Source: Bretschneidera sinensis (taxonomy: Eukaryota > Streptophyta > Magnoliopsida > Brassicales > Akaniaceae). Taken from it: a DNA stretch of 64,000 nt. Shown one piece after another: positions 1-10,248 of this stretch. Every line of letters starts with the position of its first letter. The stretch's first letter is position 1. A program made the translations under genes and the position numbers. A model generated the notes under the pieces. The model did not search any database and was not told where the DNA came from. It was given only the letters and a program-made list of their open reading frames with translations. The DNA is taken from NCBI GenBank assembly GCA_023935145.1, contig CM043700.1, positions 136,434,828 through 136,498,827 on the forward strand, read 5' to 3'.

Positions 1-699
1 AGGAGGTAAATGTGTAGATACTAAATATTATAGAAGAATGATAGGAGCTTTACTTTATTTGACTGCAAGTAGACCTGATATAATGTTCAGTGTATGCATG
101 TGTGCTAGATTTCAGGCTAATCCAAGAGAATCACATGTAATTGCAGTAAAAAGAATCCTTAGATATCTACAAGGAACTTAAACCCTAGGATTATGGTACT
201 CTAGAGATTCTTTTTTGAGCTTGTAGGATATTCAGATGCTGATTTTGCTGGATGTAAGGTAGATAGAAAAAGCACAAGTGGAACATGCCAATTCTTAGGT
301 GTAATGTTAACTTCTTGGTTTTTCAATAAACAAAACTCCGTTGCACTATCGACCACCGAGGCAGAATATGTAACAGCTGGAAGTTGTTGTGCCCAAGTGT
401 TATGGATAAAACAACAACTAGAAGATTATGGCATGAACCTCAAAGGTATTCCAATACATTGTGATAATACTAGTGCTATCAACCTAACCAAGAACCCTAT
501 TCACCACTCTAGAACTAAACACATAGAAATTAGACATCATTTCTTAAGAGACCATGCTAAAAAAGTTGATATAAAACTAGAATTCATACCTTCAGAAGAT
601 CAAATAGCTGACATTCTTACAAAACCTCTAAGTGAAGCTAGTTTCTGCAAAATTAGTCTGTCAATGGGATTGTTAGATTATGATAAACTGTATGTCTGA
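1..699 (+). pseudogene. copia pol C-terminus: RT end and RNase H
   Basis: Reading along the plus strand gives the conserved copia segment between RT and RNase H (LTASRPDIMF), then the RNase H core with STTEAEY, CDNTSAI, the TKHIEIRHH stretch and ADILTKPL near the end. In copia elements RNase H removes the RNA strand during reverse transcription. Damage is visible: an in-frame TAA at 179-181 where the sister copy has CAA, and a one-base loss in the T run near 211-217 that changes frame. The last 131 codons (304-699) are open. The stop at 697-699 is the natural end, also seen in the sister copy. Confidence 0.85.
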
Positions 700-837
700 T
701 TGCTTTATCATTCATCATTTTGCATACTCGACATCTAGTAAAAGAATATTAAACCTTATTTAATATTTCTCTCACTCAAGATGGCATAGATAAACAAATT
801 TCATGCTAAGACTCAAGAATGAAAATTTTCTTAAGGG

Positions 838-1122
838 TCCAGTCGACTGGTAAGTCTATCCCAGTCGACTGGTAAGTCTCTGCCTAATCTCTTAGTCAAC
901 TAGTAAGTCTATACCAGTTGACTAGTAATCAAAGACCTTGTTTGGAGCCATTTTTTGAAAACCAGGTAACCACCCAGTCGACTGGTATGAACTACCCAGT
1001 CGACTGGTATCATTCTGTCAGTTTACCCAGTCGACTAGTATTCCTACCTAATCGATTGGTTTACGAAACTTTTCAATTATGCAAAGAACCCAGTCAACTG
1101 GTCCCTAACCCCAGTTCACTGT
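838..1122 (+). repeat. palindromic array, CCAGTCGACTGG unit (copy 1, internal)
   Basis: About ten copies of the perfect 12 bp palindrome CCAGTCGACTGG or one- to two-base variants are spaced 15-45 bp apart. Clear copies lie near 840, 862, 973, 995, 1027 and 1089. The array ends about 10 bp before a TATA box. The same arrangement occurs at 42077-42345. It is not a simple tandem repeat, because spacer sequences differ while the palindrome is kept. Confidence 0.9.
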
Positions 1123-1132
1123 ATCTCGATTC

Positions 1133-1140
1133 TATATATA
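1133..1140 (+). promoter_or_regulatory. TATA box of internal promoter (copy 1)
   Basis: TATATATA directly follows the palindromic array. It is followed by a CT-rich leader (CTTTCTCTCTCT near 1190-1201) of the kind common in plant 5' UTRs, and then by the extra ORF remnant. The sister copy keeps array, TATA and CT-rich leader in the same order (42077-42425). Promoter function is inferred from position only. Confidence 0.5.
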
Positions 1141-1384
1141 GATTCTTCATTTTTTCCCCAGATTTTTACACTATTCTTAGAACCCTAAGCTTTCTCTCTC
1201 TACAAAATCTCGTCATTTTGATAAAAAAAAAACCTTCAAAACACTTCCTAAACACCTTGATCTACTCATCCAAACCATCCATTTCAACTTTCTACGGTTG
1301 AAATCCCATTTTCTTACCAAAAACTCTTTTTAACCCAAAAAGCCATTTTTCAAAAAAGTCCAACCGAATCCTCATAAAAACTAT

Positions 1385-2074
1385 CGTTGAGGGACCACAT
1401 GCGTCTATTAGGCCATAGTCCACCTCATTGTGAGTTGGACCATCCACCTGAGACTCGAGAGTTAAGGCTATCTATCTAAGATAGATATTGTATTGATTTG
1501 GTGCCTTAAAACTAGGCACCACTTCAATATCTACCCCCTGCTGCTCGCCAACATGATAAACGACGAAGCGAGCGACTCTGGATGCCTTCTTTACGGGATA
1601 CTCATCACGCTTATCCTCTAGCACTTTTGGGTGCCTCTCCCCACCTCCGAGGCTCAGGACATCGACCTCAAAAACATCATCAACGTCTCATTGCTGAAGA
1701 AGATGAGATGCATAGTCTGAGACGACTTTATCTACTCCAAGACTGGGAAGCACATTTGGATTGGAGAGGACGAGAGCAGCGATGATAAGGACGAAGGTCC
1801 AGATGCTGCTGCTATGGATACGGATGACCGAGCACCTCCTAAAGGTGACTCGAGTGCTAGTCAGGCTGGTTATGGCGATCTTCTTCAAGCTATCATGAGC
1901 CTCCAACTGACCATGTAGTCCGGCTTCTAGAGCTTGAGCTCTACAGTCAAGGGCATACATCACGACCTCTACTCTCTCCGGGATGACTTTGAGCTGCACC
2001 GTGAGCATACCGAGGGCTCGTTAGGTGAGCTTCGGGATCTTGTCCATGAAAACTTTGACTCTCTCGCTCCTTGA
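1385..2074 (+). pseudogene. Sirevirus extra ORF remnant, internally deleted
   Basis: Codons at the start (GPHA... then a TAG) and at the end (HHDLYSLRDDFELH... to the stop at 2072-2074) match the two ends of the extra ORF in the copy at 42600-43838. The centre, which holds most of the plant transposon-protein domain, is missing: sequence jumps near 1418 from the start of the ORF to the part corresponding to 43181. Several stops and frame changes remain. The C-terminal coiled-coil-like segment is the best preserved part. Not functional. Confidence 0.7.
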
Positions 2075-3067
2075 GTCATTTTCAATCTTTCTTTCGTTGT
2101 ATTTATTTATATAGATTTTCATTGTACTTAGCACGGACATTATTTCATCTTTTACTGTATTTTATCTTTCTGTTTCGGCTCTTTGAAGCCTGTGATGTAC
2201 ATAATTATGATATATGTGCTTATATTTATGCTTAGACTTCATTCATATACCTGTTTTACATTTGTGTAATATGGTTACATGCTTTATATCTCTTTATATT
2301 TGGATAAATGCTTTAAACTACTTCTGCATGTATGAAAACTTTCAGCTCTTCCCGGGAAGGCTTCTGAACTCCAAAAATGCCAAATTTTTTTGTATAAGTT
2401 TGTTTATGCATGCTCTTCATGTCTATAGTAATTATATAGCTTATGTTTTGGTTTAATACCCCATTTTCTGTTGTTGTCAAAATAGGGGAGAAATATGAGA
2501 AAATGAGAAAAATAACTATAAACTCAAACTAGTGCATAGATTTAGGAGGAGCATTGCTCCAAAGATCTTGATATATGATTATATATGTTAAGTTGATTGG
2601 TTGGGTTGCATATAAACTGTTCTTTATCCTTTTACAGGTTGGTTTTATTCCAAAAACAGAGGAAACTTTACCCGATTTTTTTCTAAAAAACCAACACTTA
2701 GTTTTTTAAAATAGTTTTCTCTTATTAATTTTGTCATCATAAAAAAGGGAGAGATTGTTGACCCTCACCTATATTTCACTGATGACAAAACACAACCTTA
2801 ATTATACTAACAGTGCTATCTAAGTGTATTAAGCGATAAAAGCATTCAGCCAAGGATCAAGGTGTAAGAACTCAACCCGAATCAAACACCAAGTCAAGAC
2901 AGAAGATCTAGTATAGGTTTAAGGTATTGAAATAAGTTGTAAATCTCATTTGTTTAGGTAAAAATCTTGTCTAATGGCTCCTTTTGGAAAAGTATTTTAA
3001 TAGAACTTTTCAATCAAACGTTTTTAAGTTAAAAACATTTTAAAATATGAAAAACTGGGTTGATAGG

Positions 3068-3232
3068 CAACCCAGTCGATTGGGTACTTATACCAGAAGA
3101 CTAGTATATAAGACAGTATGTCCCCAGTCGACTGGGTGCTTCATACGAGTAGACTGGTACCAGTCTTAGCCTGAAATGTGAGACTTTTTACCTGACCTAG
3201 TCAACTGGTACTAAGATCTAGTCGACTGATAA
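3068..3232 (+). repeat. palindromic array in U3 of Sirevirus-like LTR (copy 1)
   Basis: Five to six copies or near-copies of the CCAGTCGACTGG motif (for example CCAGTCGACTGGGT at 3125) lie 310-480 bp from the LTR start and about 90 bp upstream of TATATAAA at 3322. The same cluster is present in the sister LTR at 44849-45022. Confidence 0.8.
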
Positions 3233-3321
3233 TTCGAAAAATATGGCCATTATGGCGCCAGACCTAAACATTTGATGTACAAAAACGTACTAAATCAGTG
3301 CTAGACTGCCATATTGAAGAC

Positions 3322-3329
3322 TATATAAA
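3322..3329 (+). promoter_or_regulatory. LTR TATA box (Sirevirus-like copy 1)
   Basis: TATATAAA lies in the LTR about 90 bp after the palindromic cluster. The sister LTR has the same box at 45114-45121 at the same distance. This is the probable U3/R promoter of the element. Confidence 0.6.
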
Positions 3330-3875
3330 CCGACTTCAATGAGCATTTAAAGAATGAGGATATACATTAAATTTGGTCTTTGATAATTTAAACATAAAAG
3401 CTTTGAAATATTTATTGTTGAGCCATTCTTCAAGCTTTACTTTGAAAGAGAGATATTATTAAGTTTTATAAGCTTTCATTGTTGTCTCTCTACCAGTTAC
3501 TTTACATCATTTATTGTAATGGGATTAACTTCTGAAAGTAAGAGATTAGCTTCCGAGAGGAAGAGATAAGCTTCTAGGTGGAAGGGATTATTTGTAAGGT
3601 TTATGCAACACCTGTGAAGTTGCACGACTAAAGGTTTTAGTGGATTGCTTCAAGGAGGTTCCTTGAAGACAGTGGACGTAGGGTCGGACGAATCCGATAT
3701 TGCCGAACCATTATAAACTGAGTTTGTATCTTTTATTCCTTAAACTCTTTTGTTTATAGCACATTACTTGCTTTCATGCTTGTGCATTTGTCCGTTTTTA
3801 TAAACTTGTGATTATCTTGTGAATGTTTTTAAAAACCCAATTCACCCGCCTCTTGGGTTGAAACCTCAGTCTACA

Positions 3876-4035
3876 ACGGTAAATAATTCAGAGAGGGTTG
3901 TATGGTCTGTGGGATATTCATCCGCTTGGATTGGGGTTTCAGTGGCTGCCATAGGAGAATATGGTGGGTGGATGGAGGCTAGAAGCTATTAATGGATGAG
4001 AACATAGAGGCAGATTATGAGTGGCTTTGATACGA
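3876..4035. other. no gene seen; probable inner part of a TRIM-like element
   Basis: No ORF or known domain. The stretch ends in GGCTTTGATACGA, which read on the minus strand resembles a tRNA-Met primer-binding site (TGGTATCAAAGC with mismatches) next to the candidate short LTR that follows. Confidence 0.3.
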
Positions 4036-4203
4036 TGTCAACTTTGCTTCCATTGTATTCACTGTATATCATTTTCAGAGATATTGTATACATATATAGA
4101 GAGATTTGATATTCTATTCTTGGCTATACAGATCTTAGGCTAGAATCATGCTTGACAGTTATGAATATTCCTATAATCTCTTTGATTTGATTCTTAATTG
4201 ACA
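4036..4203 (-). repeat. candidate short LTR of a TRIM-like element
   Basis: Bounded by the inverted pair TGTCAA and TTGACA. It abuts a primer-binding-like sequence on its left, so on the minus strand the order is LTR end then PBS. At 168 bp it would be a very short LTR, typical of TRIM elements. The partner LTR was not found, so this is tentative. Confidence 0.35.
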
Positions 4204-4224
4204 ACTCATGCCAACATTAAATAT

Positions 4225-4357
4225 CAGAACATTTGCATCAATCCACTCTTTGCTAATATCATCCATAATGTCAAGCATAAATGTTAAGTTAACCCACTTT
4301 GGTGCATGTCTTGGCACTGGACCAGGCCTCACCAGAAATACCGACCGATAGAAATCA
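4225..4357 (-). pseudogene. captured fragment of a TBL (trichome birefringence-like) exon
   Basis: About 130 bp match the TBL exon at 36950-37082 with roughly nine in ten bases identical, including the stretch encoding the VWPGPVPRHAPKG region on the minus strand (here partly changed, for example GLVPRHAPK). No other part of the gene is present. It lies between a candidate TRIM LTR and another element-like segment. It cannot encode a protein alone. Confidence 0.8.
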
Positions 4358-4925
4358 TTGCTGACCCAACTTGTGAGTTAGTAACTTCACCTATTAAAAA
4401 GGTCTTTTGAGTTAGAACTTAACTTGTGACAAGTGATATCAGAGCTAAACCTGACTTCCATGTAAGATGGAAATATTGCCAAGTAGGCTTCATACGGGTG
4501 TAGATCCCACGCGAAGGAGTGTTAACCCGTTAACAAAGAGAGCATGTCAAAGACATGTGGGTGTGTACTATCCAAGACGAGGATAGCATGTCACAGACAT
4601 GTGGGCATGTGTTATCCCACATCAGTTAAGAAGGGAAAATATAATGGGTATATATAGACCATATTTGGATTGTGCTTTAAGTAGCATTTAAAGCAAAAAA
4701 GTAAGCTCTGTTTTTTGCTTTAAAAAACAACTTGACAATAGTAGTGAAGGAAGGTTAGTTCTGTAAATTTGTCATTGATAGTAAAAGCTTACAATAGCAT
4801 GCGCCAATTCTGAAACAGGTGTTAAAAAAGTTTGGCTTAGATCAAGGTATCAAACTTGGTTATAGGGTTAGTAATTTTACCTATCAAGTTAGTCTTTTGG
4901 ATTGGAGTTTAATCTGTGATAATTG
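4358..4925 (+). mobile_element. possible TRIM or deleted LTR element
   Basis: TGATATCAGAGC at 4432 resembles the tRNA-Met primer-binding site and follows a segment ending TTGTGACA. A related segment (GGTTAGTAA...ACCTATCAAG...GTCTTTTG) recurs near 4866-4905, as expected for two short LTRs about 490 bp apart. The inner part contains CCCACATCAGTTAAG, which resembles the leader at 29640-29670. No coding capacity. Confidence 0.35.
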
Positions 4926-5584
4926 CAAGACACCCTGTTTGTTTGGATTTAATTTCGGACTTAAACAGATTTGGTGATCAAATAAATTTATCTATTAAAA
5001 AAAAATTTTGGCTACATAAATATGGACTTAAGTATTTGTGAATTATATAAATTTATTTTGCACTTAAAAGACAAGATTTTTTATAAGACATTATCAACGA
5101 GACTTATTACATTCATCTTCACCAAAATCTTCTTCTTTTTCTTAATTACCACACCGAACTTTAATCTTTTTCCCTTAATCTCTTTCGATGTTTTCTTTGT
5201 CACTGCGACTCTGTTTTATTATCAGAGTTTCCTTATGTATTGTTATCTTTGATACTAGTAAATAAAATTTATTTGCTTGCCTTTAAAAAATATATATATA
5301 CCTTCTTCAATTTGTGAGGCTTTTTATATGGATTTATGCTTTCCACTACACTTTCTCTTCTTTAAATTGTGGATCTTTTAAATATTGGTTTGTTATATTT
5401 TTTTCTCTACTGTGCCTTAGAGAAGATGGTGATAAGGGAAGCTGTGTAGAAGAGAAGAGCTACGTTTGACTTGTTTTCCTTTTTTTGGTTTTATGTGGCT
5501 GTGATGGGTGAGAGAGAATTGGTAATGTTTGAGGCTTTTTGGGGCTTTGTAGACTAATATTAAACTTTAAATTATCCAAACACT
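4926..5584. other. AT-rich spacer, no gene seen
   Basis: Short ORFs here have no recognisable domain and strongly biased AT-rich codons. A short TA run occurs near 5290. Nothing else is supported. Confidence 0.5.
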
Positions 5585-7575
5585 CGATTTTGACATCCAT
5601 CATCCTGTCAATCACAGCCTTGGCAATGATTCCTAAAGCCAAACAAGCTGCTAAAGTGGAGGAATACAGACCTATAGCCTACTGCAATGTGGTGTATAAG
5701 GTTATATCAAAGATCATAGCAGCCATGCTTGCTTCCATCCTGGTCAGTATCATTAACCTTGCTCAGGCTGCATTTATTAAAAATAGAAGTATGGTAGAAA
5801 ATATTTACATTGTTCAGGAGCTACTAAGAAAATATGCCAGGAAGAGAATCTCCCCCAGGTGCATGATGAAGATTGACATTAGGAAAGCTTATGACTCAGT
5901 CAGTTGGGAGTTTTTAAGAGGCATGCTCATGGGTTTAGGTTTTCCTGTGAAATTCACTAAGTGGGTAATGGAGTGTGTGTGTACAGCATCATATTCCATT
6001 ATAATTAAGGGTAGCCTTCATGGTTTCTTTGAGGGCAAGAGGGGGCTGAGACAAGGGGATCCTCTATCTCCATTTTTATTTGTCATATGCCTGGAATACT
6101 TATCAAGACTGTTGGTGAGGCTGAATGGTAATCCAGCTTATAAGTTCCACCCTAAATGTGAGCAGCTAAAAATTACTCACTTAGCTTTTGCAGATGATTT
6201 GATTCTATTTGCGAGGGGTGATTTCAATTCAGTCAGTCTTATGATGGAGAGTGTTAGGGAATTTAGTGACTACTCAGGGTTGCAAGCTAGCCTTTCTAAA
6301 TCTAGCTTCATTTCTGCTGGGATTCACAGGGATATTCTTAATGAAATCAAGGGAGTCACTGGTCTTGCAGATGGCAGAATTCCATTCAAATATCAGGGGG
6401 TCCCCTTAGCTTCCTCCAGACTTAATACTACTCACTACCTCCCTCTTATAGAGAAAATTTCAGCATACATCAATGTGTGGGCTGGAACGAACCTGTCATA
6501 TGCTGGTAGAACCGAATTAATCAAGTCTGTGATCCAAGGTGTGGAATGTTTTTGGCTCTCCATCTTTCCTATTCCAGTCAACATTAAGGGCAGAATTGTA
6601 AGGCTATGTAGAGCCTTTCTATGGAAAGGGAAGACTATAGCATAAAAAAAAAGCTTTAGTTGCTTGGAAAGATGTTTGCATGCCTAAAGAAGAAGGGGGT
6701 CTGGGGATTATTGATCTAAAAAGCTGGAATGCAGCTCTGCTTGCCAAAGCTTTATGGAACATTCAACAGAAAAAAAATTCTCTCTGGGTTAAGTGGGTGA
6801 ATCATTTTTACATGAAAGGTTCCTCCATATGGGTTTTAGGTCCTAAACATGAGGACTCAGTCCTTTGGAAAAGGATTATTGAAATTAAAAATGGCCTGGT
6901 CTTGGCAAAGGGTTCAGTTCTCTTGGCATCAACCAGGTTGAGGCAGTGGGAGGACCAGGAGAAGTTCAGTGTGAAGAAGGCTTATGACTTCCTTAGGCCT
7001 AAGGGTGAAAAAGCCAGATAAGCATCTGTAGCATGGAGTAATTGTTGCACTCCTAAACATTCATTCATCCTCTGGCTAGCTATAAAAAAGAAGATGCTTA
7101 CGAAAGACAGACTGGTATTTATGGATATGGATTGTATCTGCCCTCTGTGCAAAGAGTATAATGAGTCGGCTGATCACATCTTCTCATGCCAATTCAGTTG
7201 TGCAATGTGGAATGACATTAAAAGCTGGCTTGGTTGCAGAAGAGGTATGAGTACTATTAAGAGTGCAACTAAGTGGATCCACAAGGAAGCTAGAGGGAAG
7301 GGTCCTTCTGCCATGGCAAAGAGAGTGGCCCTTGCAAGTACTGTTCACCTTCTCTGGGTAGCTAGAAATTCTAGGCAATTTGAAAACATTGTATCCAAGC
7401 CTAGCAGCATAGTCACGAAGATCAAACCACGTGTATAGAGTAGTTTTTGCTAGTTTTCCTGAATTTAGAATTAATTTTTGAGTGGCATCATGTTCATATT
7501 TCCTGGGTATGCCCAGTATATTTTTGTATAAAATTTTGTTTTATCAATATAGTTACATTTACCGATAAAAAAAAA
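5585..7575 (+). mobile_element. 5'-truncated L1-type LINE with poly(A) tail
   Basis: The reverse transcriptase and the C-terminal zinc-binding region of a plant L1-type ORF2 are followed by a short 3' UTR and an A run at 7566-7575. The endonuclease domain is absent, which is the usual outcome of incomplete target-primed reverse transcription. No clear target duplication was found by eye. Confidence 0.9.
5593..7438 (+). pseudogene. LINE ORF2: reverse transcriptase and zf-RVT domain
   Basis: The open part 5593-6645 shows the non-LTR RT blocks in order: KIDIRKAYDSVSW (catalytic Asp), GLRQGDPLSPFLF and FADDLILF (the FADD catalytic pair). Frame is lost in an A run at about 6643-6652. The following frame continues (PKEEGGLGI..., 6680), has a TAA at 7019-7021, and resumes to a Cys-His segment (CPLCKEY...ADHIFSC) typical of the RT-associated zinc-binding domain, ending at 7438. 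RT copies element RNA into DNA at a nicked target. One frameshift and one stop make it inactive. Confidence 0.9.
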
Positions 7576-8522
7576 GAATAACTATACTTATTTTTGCAAT
7601 AGTTTCACGGGTAAATGATGATTTTATTTTTATTTTTTTTTATTGTAACAAATAAAGGTGGTGAATTGGATGGGTTTTATCCACGGGTGGAGTCTTAGCG
7701 CTGCTCTAAAGCTAGCTTACTGTTCAACAACTTGTAGTCTTGAAATGCTACGTAAAAAGGTGGTTATGGTTCTTGTCATCAACATCCAACATTACGCACC
7801 AGCAGCTAGCTATTGAAAACATCTAAAGGAAAAAGAAAAAGAAAATATTAGAGAAATAGTGTTTGGCCAAAAAAGTACAGAACCCCAAATTAGTAGAAAG
7901 ACGTTGATTTGGAGATGACCCTTTTGCTTGCAAGATTGGATGGCTCCATCAAACATATAATCGAGGCCATATATTTACGAATTTTATGAATTAGGTATTA
8001 TGTAAAACCATTTAATCTATGAATTTATATATATTTATGGTATTTTAATATAATGATAATAATTTTAATTAGTATAGTTCTTAAAAAAAATGCTATCAAT
8101 CATTAATTAGTTGATATCAAACGTTGATGAATGATACAAGACAGTTTTGATTCCTAACCAATTAGTTTACTGTCAAACTAATACAATGCAAAATCAGAAA
8201 TAAGACCGAATTGGAAAAACTAATCATCTGCTGCAAGTAATTTTTCACAAGTTTAACCATACGAGGCCTAGATTGCCCACTAAAATAATTGTAACATATT
8301 AATGTAGTGGAAAAACGATTTTTACTGGTTTAACTAAAAAATTCTCATATTTTGAACTTATTTTCAGGTCTTTATGTCTTTATACTTCATAATCTCTCAT
8401 TAGGTCATGTGGGCAATCATAGAATTGAAAAGCTCACGAATTTTCGCCACCCAACTAGAGCCATAGTTTTATGTTAGAGAGAATCTTTTATCTCTCTCTA
8501 GAATATTTTTCAACAGCATTTT

Positions 8523-8524
<2 letters not shown>
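7576..8524. other. AT-rich intergenic sequence, no gene seen
   Basis: No recognisable coding, RNA or repeat feature; only short AT-biased ORFs. Confidence 0.5.

Positions 8525-8598
<74 letters not shown>
8525..8598. repeat. (TA)n microsatellite
   Basis: About 36 uninterrupted TA units followed by a short CA run. Length in the assembly may be unreliable because such tracts are hard to sequence. Confidence 0.95.
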
Positions 8599-8605
<7 letters not shown>

Positions 8606-10248
8606 TACTGTCGGACGGTTATATTGTTTATAGATATGTCATTTGATCATGTCTCTTGGTTTAATTATAAACGGGCAGGCCGGATCGTCCATCATGAGTT
8701 CCCAAACTGACCTAGATTTCCTACAATAGTAATGAATTAAATGAAAAAAAAATATTGACAAATTACTATAAATACCACCTGGAAAACTAGATAGGGACAT
8801 CTTACCATGCTTTTATCTTTTGTATCAGATTTTTTTACCAAAAAAAGGTTTTAAAAAATGTTTGTATGAACTGATTATTAGATGTATTTTGATGAGTTTA
8901 TATATCATGCTATTCCTATATATGAATACCACTTAGGCTGAGAATTAAAATTGGAATTCATATTGTTTCTCAGAACAATTACATTGGCAAAGATTATAAT
9001 AATTATATCATTCTGTCACATAGTCACTATTAAGAAACTAAATTTTCAACTTTCTAAGCCCCCACTCTTGCCTTGGCGTAGTGATGAAGGAACATGGGCA
9101 ATGGTTCGAATCTCTGAGATCATCGCTAATGATAAATTTTTTTTAAAAATTATTAAAATGCATTACTCATTCCTTCTTCTTTTTAATTCATTTTATTTTT
9201 GTTTTTTTTTCCAATTTTTTTCGGGTGTTGAACATAAAAGATCAAAAATAGTTTCACATTGATTGATCTTTAACATTTAGAATCATGCAAATCAATGAAT
9301 TACTAGTTGTCATGGTCGTGCAATATACTGTACAGGTTTTATACACTCATGAGTAACGTACTGACCAATAAAATTTAAAGTATTCATATAACAAATTTAG
9401 TTAATGTTGTCCAAATTTTGTAATTTGACTTATTAAATTTTTTAAATAAATAATAGATAATTTTTTAATTACATTTTATGGAAGGATCAATTGACATCTA
9501 GCTAGCATAATAATAAGGTATCTTGCACCACCATATAATTTTTTGTATAATTCTTGTTTGTCATAAGCAATTGTTGTATTTAATCTTCTTTTCATTTTGA
9601 TTATGGATGTCAAACTTTACATTAATCTCACTTTAAAGAAAAAGAGTACATTAATCAAATTTTTATAATATTTCAAGAATGGAAGGAGAGCATGTAAATG
9701 AAGTTGTTGATTCGGGTGTAGGACTCTTGAATATTGGCTCTTGATCCAAACTTCAATATAATTTTGGGTGATTTATTTTTTTATTTTTTAAATGATAAGT
9801 ATTAAATACTGAATGAACATGTGAATAGTACTGAACCAATAAAAGGCAATGTCTGGATGCTGAATAGTTGTGTTTAGATTGTTTGGTAACTGAATTTATT
9901 AAAATATCTGAATATGTGTATTTTCCCTTTTTAACAATTTTAATTGTTAAGAATATGATTGTTTGTTTCAAATAAAAGTCCGCTGCTGTCGATACCGCTC
10001 TTTTCCGCTGAGACCCATACACCTGGCTCATTACCTAAGGCCACTCACCTTAAAGAATGTGGATATTAAGAGGGTGATGATTACGATGAGTAAGGGCTGT
10101 CCAAAAGATTAAAAAAAACAAAATAATTGGTGAAAAAAAGGTGCATGGCTGGTCATATAAGGGAGGGAAAAAGTAGTTTCAACTTTTGAGATGAAAAATG
10201 TGTTTCAATTTTGAGGTGTAAAGGTGGGGCTAGAAAAGTGAGGTGTGG
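8599..10248. other. AT-rich intergenic sequence, one SINE-like patch
   Basis: No gene recognised. The only structure seen is the tRNA-like patch at 9055-9145. The last 110 bp (from 10140) is the left flank of the solo LTR that follows. Confidence 0.5.
9055..9145 (+). repeat. candidate tRNA-derived SINE
   Basis: TGGCGTAGTGATG resembles an A box and GGTTCGAATCTC at about 9101 is close to a tRNA B box, with A-to-B spacing of about 30 bp, followed after a short stretch by a T run. This matches the head of plant SINEs. It does not fold as a complete tRNA. No flanking duplication was found. Confidence 0.4.

Larger units (their letters stand above)
1..3875 (+). mobile_element. Sirevirus-like Ty1/copia retrotransposon, 3' part (copy 1)
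   Basis: The element enters from the left edge. In order it shows the end of reverse transcriptase, RNase H, a palindromic array, a TATA box, an extra ORF remnant, a polypurine tract (AAAAAAGGGAGAGAT, 2741-2755) and a 3' LTR. The RNase H wording and the presence of a coding region between pol and the LTR fit the Sirevirus lineage; lineage is inferred. The 5' LTR, gag and most of pol lie outside the window. A second copy with the same order is at 41125-45683. Compared with it, this copy has lost about 570 bp inside the extra ORF. Confidence 0.85.
2756..3875 (+). repeat. 3' LTR of Sirevirus-like copy 1
   Basis: Starts TGTTG right after the polypurine tract and ends CTACA. It aligns along its length with the LTR at 44536-45683, including the tail TTCACCC...CCTCTTGGGTT. 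It contains a second cluster of the CCAGTCGACTGG-type motif at 3068-3232 and a TATATAAA box at 3322-3329. Length is about 1.12 kb. The target duplication cannot be checked because the 5' end is outside the window. Confidence 0.85.

Noticed and set aside
838..1122. Evenly spaced palindromic repeats as a CRISPR array
   Set aside because: Repeats are 12 bp, degenerate and irregularly spaced, and the context is a plant retrotransposon.
8471..8710. 79-codon ORF across the (TA)n tract
   Set aside because: It mainly reads Tyr-Ile repeats from the microsatellite.
9055..9145. A tRNA gene at the B-box-like site
   Set aside because: No cloverleaf or acceptor stem could be formed; kept only as a SINE candidate.
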